Positions 36,433 to 42,969 of a stretch of 64,000 nt of DNA are shown here, piece by piece. The notes under the pieces were generated by a model. The model made no database searches. It was not told the DNA's origin and saw nothing but the letters and a program-made list of their open reading frames with translations. Position numbers and translations under genes: made by a program. Within the stretch, counting starts at the first letter, position 1, and each line of letters starts with the position of its first letter. Where the stretch lies: positions 1 through 64,000 of the forward strand of contig CAKQPF010000003.1 in NCBI GenBank assembly GCA_934256705.1, read 5' to 3'. The DNA comes from an uncultured Prevotella sp. (lineage in GTDB: Bacteria; Bacteroidota; Bacteroidia; Bacteroidales; Bacteroidaceae).

Positions 36433-37008
36433 ATGAAGAGAATCATCCTCATAGGCTACATGGGAGCCGGAAAAACCACCGTAGGAAAGGTACTCGCCAA
36501 GAAACTCGGAATGCCGTTCTACGACCTCGACTGGTACATAGAGACGCGAATGCGAAAGAAAGTGCCGGAAATATTCGCCGAAAAAGGCGAAGAAGGCTTC
36601 CGCAAAATAGAGCACAACATGCTCCATGAGGTAGCAGAATTCGAGAATGTGGTAATCAGTTGCGGTGGCGGAACGCCATGTTTCTATGACAACATGGACT
36701 ATATGAACTCCGCAAGCGACGTGGTCTATCTCAAGGCCACGCCGGAAATACTCTATGCCCACCTGCAGATGGGAAAGGGAATACGACCGCTCCTCGTGGG
36801 AAAATCAAAGGAAGAACTGCTCTCTTTCATCACCGAACAACTGAAATACCGCGAGCAATTCTACATGAAAGCCAACCATATCATCGACATCTCACTGATG
36901 GACAGCGAGGAAATGGTAAACATGGCAGCAGACAAAATCATACAAATAACCAATCAAGAACAGCTTAACAACAATCAAACTGTAAGAAATGAAAAAATGG
37001 ACCATTGA
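36433..37008 (+). CDS. aroK: Shikimate kinase
   Basis: Phosphorylates shikimate in aromatic amino-acid synthesis. Walker A GYMGAGKTTVGK (residues 8-19), shikimate-binding DLDWYIETRM (about 32-41), FRKIEH and CGGGTPC (about 77-83). Length 191 with an extended, low-complexity Asn/Gln-rich C-terminus that overlaps the start of speA by 20 bases, so the two genes are probably translated from one message. Confidence 0.95.
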   Translation: MKRIILIGYMGAGKTTVGKVLAKKLGMPFYDLDWYIETRMRKKVPEIFAEKGEEGFRKIEHNMLHEVAEFENVVISCGGGTPCFYDNMDYMNSASDVVYLKATPEILYAHLQMGKGIRPLLVGKSKEELLSFITEQLKYREQFYMKANHIIDISLMDSEEMVNMAADKIIQITNQEQLNNNQTVRNEKMDH

Positions 37009-38881
37009 AGATTCCAAGGAGACCTACAACATCAAAGGTTGGGGTGTCAATTTCTTCGGAGTCAATGAGAAAGGACACGTCTATGTCTCACCGAAGAAAG
37101 ACAACGTACAGGTAGATCTCAAAGAGCTGGTGGACGAACTTGCCACCGCCCACGTATCTGCCCCTATGCTGCTGCGTTTCCCGGATATCCTCGACACGAG
37201 AATCCAATCTACAGCCGCTTGCTTTGAGAAAGCAACAAAGCAATACGACTTCAAAGGGGACCATTATATCGTTTTCCCTATCAAGGTCAACCAGATGAGA
37301 CCCGTCGTAGAGGAAATCATTTCGCATGGAGCTAAGTATAATATCGGACTGGAAGCCGGCTCCAAGCCTGAACTTCACGCCGTACTTGCACAGCACATGG
37401 ACTCCGACAGCATCGTAATCTGCAACGGACACAAGGACCAAAACTACATCGAAATGGCACTCTTGGCTCAGAAAATGGGCAAGAGACTATTCCTCGTGGT
37501 AGAGAAACTGCCCGAACTGCGCATCATTGCCGAGACTGCAGCCAAGCTGAACGTGAAGCCTTTCCTCGGAATACGCATCAAATTAGCCTCTTCCGGCGCC
37601 GGAAAATGGCAGGAAAGCGGTGGCGATGCCTCCAAATTCGGACTCAATTCCTCCGAACTTCTCACCGCTCTGGAGCTGCTGGACGAAATGGGGCTCCGCG
37701 ATTGCCTTAAGCTCATCCACTTCCATATCGGCAGCCAGATCACCAAGATACGACGCATCTCCACCGCCCTTCGTGAGGCGGCACAGTACTATGTCCAGCT
37801 GCACAACATGGGATTCCCTATCGAATTCGTGGATTGCGGTGGCGGATTGGGCGTCGATTACGACGGTACCAGGTCCAGCAACTCTGAATCAAGCGTCAAT
37901 TACTCCATACAGGAGTACGTCAATGACTGCGTCTATACATTCACAGATGCAGCAAACAAGAACAACATACCGCACCCTACACTCATCTCCGAAGGCGGAC
38001 GATCACTCACTGCCCACCATTCCGTACTCATCCTCGATGTGCTTGAGAGCGTCTCAGTGCCGCAGATGCCCGAGGATTTCCAGCCTGGAGAGCAGGACCA
38101 TCAGCTCGTTCACGACCTGACGGAGATATGGGACAAGCTCTCTACACGCTCTATGCTTGAGGATTGGCATGATGCTGAGGACATCAGAGACGAGGCTCTC
38201 GACCTCTTCCGCCATGGTATCATCGACCTGAAGACCCGTGCTCAGGTGGAATCACTTTACTGGGCTATCGGTCATGAGGTAGCAGAACTGGCTCACCATC
38301 AGAAACATCTGCCTGACGACCTGCGCAATATGGACAAGCAGATGGCTGACAAATACTTCTGCAACTTCTCCCTTTTCCAGAGCATGCCTGACTCATGGGG
38401 CATAGACCAGCTCTTCCCTATCATGCCGATACAGCGACTTAACGAGCGTCCTACTCGCTCAGCACAGCTCCAGGACATCACCTGCGACTCGGATGGAAAG
38501 GTTGCCGCCTATGTGAACGGTGGTCAGCAGACCAGTTATCTCCCGCTCCACGCCGTCAAGCAGGGCGAACATTATTATATAGGTGTATTCCTCGTGGGCG
38601 CTTATCAGGAGATTCTCGGCAATATGCACAATCTCTTTGGCGACACGAATGCTGTGCATATATCAGTCGATGAGCATGGTTACACCATCGACAAGACCAT
38701 AGACGGCGAGACGGTAGCCGACGTATTGGAGTACGTTCAGTATAGTCCGAAGAACCTCGTGCGCCGCCTTGAGATATGGGTAGCCAAGTCCGTGAAGGAA
38801 GGAAAGATTACTGCCGAGGAGGGAAAGGAGTTCATCTCCAACTATCGTGCAGGCCTTTACGGTTACACTTACCTCGAATAG
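36989..38881 (+). CDS. speA: Biosynthetic arginine decarboxylase
   Basis: PLP enzyme making agmatine, the first step to putrescine. PLP-lysine motif VFPIKVNQMRPVVEE (about residues 91-105), GLEAGSKPEL, HFHIGSQI, DCGGGLGVDYDG, SEGGRSLTAHH and the terminal AGLYGYTYLE fit the SpeA family. Length 630. Overlaps aroK by 20 bases; argB follows 102 bases on after a hairpin. Confidence 0.97.
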   Translation: MKKWTIEDSKETYNIKGWGVNFFGVNEKGHVYVSPKKDNVQVDLKELVDELATAHVSAPMLLRFPDILDTRIQSTAACFEKATKQYDFKGDHYIVFPIKVNQMRPVVEEIISHGAKYNIGLEAGSKPELHAVLAQHMDSDSIVICNGHKDQNYIEMALLAQKMGKRLFLVVEKLPELRIIAETAAKLNVKPFLGIRIKLASSGAGKWQESGGDASKFGLNSSELLTALELLDEMGLRDCLKLIHFHIGSQITKIRRISTALREAAQYYVQLHNMGFPIEFVDCGGGLGVDYDGTRSSNSESSVNYSIQEYVNDCVYTFTDAANKNNIPHPTLISEGGRSLTAHHSVLILDVLESVSVPQMPEDFQPGEQDHQLVHDLTEIWDKLSTRSMLEDWHDAEDIRDEALDLFRHGIIDLKTRAQVESLYWAIGHEVAELAHHQKHLPDDLRNMDKQMADKYFCNFSLFQSMPDSWGIDQLFPIMPIQRLNERPTRSAQLQDITCDSDGKVAAYVNGGQQTSYLPLHAVKQGEHYYIGVFLVGAYQEILGNMHNLFGDTNAVHISVDEHGYTIDKTIDGETVADVLEYVQYSPKNLVRRLEIWVAKSVKEGKITAEEGKEFISNYRAGLYGYTYLE

Positions 38882-38886
38882 ACATC

Positions 38887-38949
38887 AGCATTGCGGAAGG
38901 TTTTGATGCCGTTTTCTTCAACGGCAGGATGAAGCCTTCCGCATTGCAT
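38887..38949 (+). terminator. Long hairpin between speA and argB
   Basis: TGCGGAAGG (38892-38900) pairs with CCTTCCGCA, with an inner CCGTT/AACGG. Few U residues follow (ATTTAAT), so it may be a weak terminator or a regulatory structure. Confidence 0.55.
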
Positions 38950-38983
38950 TTAATAAACATACAAGCAAACAACACAAATAATA

Positions 38984-39784
38984 ATGGAAAAGATTACCGT
39001 AGTGAAAGTAGGTGGAGCCATAGTGGAAAATGAAGACCAGCTCAATGCGCTCCTGAAAGACTTCTCTGCCATAGAAGGCAAGAAGATACTCGTGCATGGT
39101 GGCGGACGAAGAGCCACCAAAGTAGCCGCAAGTCTCGGCATTGAAAGCGTCATGATAGGCGGAAGACGCGTCACGGATGCCAAGATGCTGGAGGTGGTAA
39201 CTATGGTATATGGCGGTCTTGTCAACAAGAATCTCGTGGCAAAACTGCAATCCAACGGTGTCAATGCCATCGGATTGACCGGTGCCGACATGGACATCAT
39301 CCGCTCGCACAAGCGTCCTCTGAAGAAGATGACCATCGAAGGAATCGATGAAATGGTGGATTTTGGCTTTGTAGGTGACGTGGATCGCGCTGACGGAAAG
39401 GCGCTTTCATCCCTCATAGAGCAAGGTGCCGTGCCTGTAATAGCCCCTCTTACCCACGATGGAATGGGCAATATCCTCAATACCAACGCCGATACGATGG
39501 CTGCCGAGACAGCTAAATCACTGGCTTCTGCAGGCTATGACGTCACCCTCATCTACTCTTTCGAGAAGAAAGGCGTGCTCCGCAATCCCGATGATGACGA
39601 CAGCGTGATTCCAGTCATCACGCATTCAGACTTTGAACGCTACAAGGCTGACGGCACAATATCCGGCGGTATGCTCCCGAAAATAGAGAATGCACTCGAT
39701 GCCATCGACGCCGGAGTGACCCGAGTAATCATCACTCTCGCCACCGCCATCGACGGAAAGCAAGGCACCATCATCCGAAAATAG
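38984..39784 (+). CDS. argB: Acetylglutamate kinase (possibly acting on N-succinylglutamate)
   Basis: Second step of arginine synthesis. Amino-acid-kinase fold of 266 residues: VKVGGAIVEN at the N-terminus, substrate loop VHGGGRRATKVAASLGI, VYGGLVNKNL and the C-terminal GTISGGMLPKIENALDA. Some Bacteroidota use succinylated rather than acetylated intermediates, so the acyl group cannot be fixed here. A hairpin element follows 10 nt after the stop. Confidence 0.95.
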   Translation: MEKITVVKVGGAIVENEDQLNALLKDFSAIEGKKILVHGGGRRATKVAASLGIESVMIGGRRVTDAKMLEVVTMVYGGLVNKNLVAKLQSNGVNAIGLTGADMDIIRSHKRPLKKMTIEGIDEMVDFGFVGDVDRADGKALSSLIEQGAVPVIAPLTHDGMGNILNTNADTMAAETAKSLASAGYDVTLIYSFEKKGVLRNPDDDDSVIPVITHSDFERYKADGTISGGMLPKIENALDAIDAGVTRVIITLATAIDGKQGTIIRK

Positions 39785-39794
39785 CGGAAATCAT

Positions 39795-39828
39795 GCCACT
39801 GTGTCAGCCGCGTTACCGGCTGATTTAT
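39795..39828 (-). repeat. Intercistronic hairpin element, copy 8
   Basis: Perfect stem TCAGCCG/CGGCTGA with loop CGTTAC (inverse of GTAACG) and the flank GCCACTGTG. It begins 10 nt after argB and ends about 74 nt before the sigma-factor start. Confidence 0.93.
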
Positions 39829-39902
39829 CTAAAAGAATGTTAAAACAGTAACCCCATTTGTAACTTTCCCCCAAGCAGCAGAGTCTTAAAAATAGAGCAA
39901 AG

Positions 39903-40460
39903 ATGAAAAATACCAGTTTCAAGACAGATGTTCTGCCGATGAAAGACAAGCTCTTTCGTCTGGCATTGCGCATCACGCTCAACAAGCAGGATGCGGAAGA
40001 CGTCGTCCAAGAGACACTGATAAAGATCTGGAACCGAAGAGAACGCTGGGAGGAAGTCGAGGCTATAGAGCCGTGGGCTATGACAATAGCACGCAATCTC
40101 GCCATCGACACCGTCAGAAAGCAGGAGACAAGGCGCACGATATCCATCGACTCGCCATCTGAAACCCACGATGAAGAAGGCTCGCAGGCACCGCTCGCCA
40201 ACGTCATAAGCGACAATCTCCGCAGCACGCCCTACGAAAGGATGCAGGAAAAGGAGCGGTTGCAGGTGGTAAAAGACCTGATGAATGCCCTTCCGGAGAA
40301 ACAGCGCACAGCGATGCAGCTACGTGATTTCGAGGAGAAATCCTACAAGGACATAGCCGAAATCATGCAGATCAGCGAAGACCAGGTCAAGATAAACATC
40401 TTCAGAGCTCGGCAATTCATCAAGACAAAGTATAATATCATTACACAATATGGACTATAA
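39903..40460 (+). CDS. ECF-type RNA polymerase sigma factor
   Basis: Group 4 sigma factor of 185 residues. Region 2 (about 12-80: ALRITLNKQDAEDVVQETL, WAMTIARNLAIDTVRK) and region 4 (about 125-180: LPEKQRTAMQLRDFEEKSY, DIAEIMQISEDQVKINIFRARQ). The next gene overlaps by 11 bases and encodes a single-pass membrane protein, the usual anti-sigma arrangement. Its regulon is not evident. Confidence 0.95.
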   Translation: MKNTSFKTDVLPMKDKLFRLALRITLNKQDAEDVVQETLIKIWNRRERWEEVEAIEPWAMTIARNLAIDTVRKQETRRTISIDSPSETHDEEGSQAPLANVISDNLRSTPYERMQEKERLQVVKDLMNALPEKQRTAMQLRDFEEKSYKDIAEIMQISEDQVKINIFRARQFIKTKYNIITQYGL

Positions 40461-40929
40461 GTATATCGAACAGCTTCTGGATCGCTATTTCCAATGCGAG
40501 ACTTCTCTCGAAGAGGAACGCATCCTGCGCACATTCTTCTCGCAGAAGGACGTGCCGGTAGCATTGCTGCCATACCGCGACTTGTTCGTATATCAGCAGT
40601 CCGAGATGAAGGAAGACCAGCTGTCAGCCGACTTTGACCAGCGCATCCTCTCCATCATCGGCGAAGAAGAGACACCACACGTCAAGGCACGCATCATCAG
40701 TTTGCAGACACGCCTCAAGCCTCTATACAAGGCAGCGGCTTGTGTTGCCGTCATTCTCTCGCTCGGTCTCGCTGCACAGATGCCTTACAGACAGGCAGAA
40801 CTGCAGGACGCACAGCAGTTTGCTGAGTCACACAAGAAGGACAGCGTCACCATTTCCACCGTCAACAGCGTTGCGATGAACGACTCCACAAAGGTCGATT
40901 CCACGAAGACATCAACGCTCGTAAGGTGA
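40450..40929 (+). CDS. Probable anti-sigma partner, single-pass membrane protein
   Basis: 159 residues: a cytoplasmic acidic-helical N-terminal half (LLDRYFQCETSLEEERILRTFF), one membrane helix (about 96-112, AAACVAVILSLGLAAQM) and a short Ser/Thr/Lys-rich periplasmic tail. It overlaps the ECF sigma gene by 11 bases, so translation is coupled. No classical zinc-binding anti-sigma motif (HXXXCXXC) is seen; the role is inferred from context and topology. Confidence 0.7.
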   Translation: MDYKYIEQLLDRYFQCETSLEEERILRTFFSQKDVPVALLPYRDLFVYQQSEMKEDQLSADFDQRILSIIGEEETPHVKARIISLQTRLKPLYKAAACVAVILSLGLAAQMPYRQAELQDAQQFAESHKKDSVTISTVNSVAMNDSTKVDSTKTSTLVR

Positions 40930-41024
40930 TTACCACGACAAATTTCTATGCTTTCTAATATAAAATAACAAAATCCTGTTTACTAAAACACAGATGTTGG
41001 CTGTGAGGTCTGCCTCTGATAAGC

Positions 41025-41084
41025 AAGAGTTGAAGGTAGGATGTGAAAGATTTTTCCATCTGACTTTCAACTCTTTGTTTTTTT
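41025..41084 (+). terminator. Terminator after the sigma-factor operon
   Basis: AAGAGTTGAA (41025-41034) pairs with TTCAACTCTT (41066-41075), inner bases extend the stem, and TGTTTTTTTAT follows. Confidence 0.88.
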
Positions 41085-41235
41085 ATCCATCAACTGTAAG
41101 TCAAACTATAACGAACCAAAATGAACCTTTTCATTTGCTATCCCCGACTTAGCAGAATTTCATTATTTTATCCTTTTATGCGAAAAAAACATCTGATTAT
41201 GCTCATTGTTACAAAAAAAATATTATTTTTGTAAA

Positions 41236-41874
41236 ATGTTCACGGTATATTTAGTTTTATCTCTTCAGATTCTTACGATGGCGGTATGCATAGCAAGCAT
41301 ATTTTACTGCCATAAAATGCACTCGATGGTAAAGGCTATCATCGCGAAGTATCCTATTGATGAGGAAAACGCCGCCGTGGAAGAAGCAGATACAAGCGAA
41401 GAGACTGTCAATCAGTCTATTGCCAATGCCCACACCATCATCGACAAGAAGGACATCCTCGACACCGAAGACGAGGTGCAGAAGGAGGCATATCTCGCCA
41501 TGATAGCCAATGTGGAGGAGAAGGAAGTGGAGGAAATGTCCCACAGGGATATGCTCATGCTGCAGCTCCGCACGCTCATCGAGCAGGAGAAGATCTACCT
41601 CAAAGCCGGACTGAAACTGGACGAAGTGGCGATGACTCTCGGCACAAACCGCACCTATGTCGCCCGCATGATGATGGAGATGTATCATCATACGTTTACC
41701 GAACAGATGAACATATTCCGCCTACAGAGCGCCAAGGAGGACCTTTTGCATCGCCGCAACGCCTCAATTGAGGACATTGCGCTCTCCAATGGCTTCAATT
41801 CCAGCAACACATTCAATAAGGTATTCAACCAGCATTTCAACTGTTCGCCTGCCACATGGAGGAATGAGCACTGA
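41236..41874 (+). CDS. AraC-type HTH protein with an N-terminal membrane helix
   Basis: 212 residues from the ATG at 41236 (an ATG at 41206 is also in frame). A hydrophobic helix at about 1-24 (VYLVLSLQILTMAVCIASIF), an acidic spacer, and a C-terminal AraC/HTH_18 domain (about 118-210: LKLDEVAMTLGTNRTYVARM, then IEDIALSNGFNSSNTFNKVF and CSPATW). A membrane-tethered transcription factor is implied. A TATTTTTG box at 41224-41231 sits only 5 bases before the ATG, so either it is chance or the true start is further in. Confidence 0.82.
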   Translation: MFTVYLVLSLQILTMAVCIASIFYCHKMHSMVKAIIAKYPIDEENAAVEEADTSEETVNQSIANAHTIIDKKDILDTEDEVQKEAYLAMIANVEEKEVEEMSHRDMLMLQLRTLIEQEKIYLKAGLKLDEVAMTLGTNRTYVARMMMEMYHHTFTEQMNIFRLQSAKEDLLHRRNASIEDIALSNGFNSSNTFNKVFNQHFNCSPATWRNEH

Positions 41875-41898
41875 CAATCGGGACTTTATTACCGTCAC

Positions 41899-42010
41899 TT
41901 AGTCGCCCCAGAAGTCATAAGAACCATCTGGAAACTTCGGTATTTCTTCTTACTCTGTGCCTTCCGGAATCACTTCTTTTCCTTTGGATAATGTCAAAAT
42001 AGAGAGCCGG
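41899..42010 (-). pseudogene. Possible 3' remnant of a lost gene
   Basis: In one minus-strand frame the segment reads LTLSKGKEVIPEGTE, stop, EEIPKFPDGSYDFWGD, stop. The second part looks like a genuine protein C-terminus (charged, then aromatic) but no start or domain is visible, and a 22-bp array begins next to it. Low confidence; not recognised. Confidence 0.25.
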
Positions 42011-42030
42011 TTTTGAGGTGGAATTGCAAT

Positions 42031-42140
42031 AGCATAGATATTGCGAGGTAAAAGCATAGTTATTAGGAGGTAAAAGCATAGATATTGCAGGGTAAAAGCA
42101 TAGATATTAGGACGCAAAAACTATGCTTTTGCAATGCATT
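42031..42140 (+). repeat. 22-bp-period tandem array E
   Basis: Five units at 42031, 42053, 42075, 42097 and 42119; core AGCATAGATATTGC then G/A-rich bases and GGTAAA. The clearest plus-strand example of the AGGTAAAAGCATAG family. Confidence 0.95.
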
Positions 42141-42315
42141 GATAATGTGAATGTTACGAGATAGGGCAAAAACAGTGGGAAGGCAATGGGGAAACGGTGG
42201 AAAAATGTGGCGGTTCTGCTTGCTCTGGGCACGGGATATTGCCCTGTGAGATGGGCACCACGCTGACGGAATGTCGAAGTGACTGCACGAGAAAAGTTAG
42301 CATATATATAAAGCA

Positions 42316-42347
42316 AGCGTGCACTCTACTCACGTAGGGTGCACGCT
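42316..42347. terminator. Strong hairpin in the 41.9-43.0 kb gap
   Basis: AGCGTGCAC pairs perfectly with GTGCACGCT (inner TC/G pairs add to it) around about 11 nt. T-rich sequence follows on both strands, so it could end transcription either way. Confidence 0.6.
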
Positions 42348-42618
42348 TTATTGTGTATTAGGTTGCAGTTTAGTAATCTTGAGTTTTTTATTATAAAAAC
42401 TGATTATAGACATAGTTCCATTCTCATTGAATGGGTTTTCAGAGTAATTTCTTAGTTTAAGCGGCACTTTCGCTGAAGTGCCTTTCCTCTCTCTACTCCA
42501 TGTTGCTGTATCCTTCATCGTTAGCACTCGGACTTGACAGAACATACTTCACGATTTCTTTTCGTTATGGGGTAGTATGCAGAAGATGATTTGCTTCATC
42601 TTTCCGTGTGCAAAGGTA
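42348..42618 (-). other. Possible small minus-strand transcription unit
   Basis: A TACCTTTG -7 box (minus strand 42618-42611) is followed by an AGATGA/TCATCT hairpin, a short ORF (MKQIIFCILPHNEKKS), then a 65-codon ORF at 42348-42545 (inner start MKDTATWSRERKGTSA), inside which GGCACTT/AAGTGCC forms a hairpin, and finally the strong hairpin at 42316-42347. I do not recognise the ORF and cannot exclude an untranslated RNA or a decayed gene. No -33 box at the right distance. Confidence 0.3.
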
Positions 42619-42722
42619 CAACTAAAAATCTTATACTTCTTATCCAATCGTAAAATCATTGAGGAAAATCAGATAAAAGAAATGGATTTTCTTCAATTTT
42701 TTCCAGATTTTTCCAAAAATCA

Positions 42723-42757
42723 TAAGAAATGTAACATGAAAAATGTTACATTTCTTA
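42723..42757. repeat. Perfect 15-bp inverted repeat
   Basis: TAAGAAATGTAACAT (42723-42737), 5-nt loop GAAAA, exact inverse at 42743-42757. On the minus strand ATTTTTGG follows after a few bases, so it may be the terminator of the downstream-running pectate lyase transcript, or an operator. Confidence 0.75.
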
Positions 42758-42900
42758 GATAAACGCTTGACTATGATGACGTTGTATCGTTTTTACGATT
42801 TTCACTTCGGGGAAGGACCGAAAATTTGTCTCCAGACGCATATTTCCCTAATAAAAGATGCGGAATGCAGAATAGAAACAGGGAGATACACCGGCTTCTA

Positions 42901-42934
42901 ATATCCGCGGGCAATGTGGCGGACATGGTGACAG
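42901..42934 (+). repeat. Intercistronic hairpin element, copy 17 (degenerate)
   Basis: ATATCCGCGGGCAATGTGGCGGACATGGTGACAG-like copy at reduced similarity; it lies 36 nt beyond the stop of the second pectate lyase gene. Confidence 0.5.
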
Positions 42935-42969
42935 AATGGTAAATGAACGACAGAAAATGAAATCTGCAC

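Noticed and set aside
41224..41231. TATTTTTG as promoter of the AraC-type gene
   Set aside because: It lies only 5 bases before the chosen ATG and has no clear TTTG at -33, so it was not listed as a promoter.
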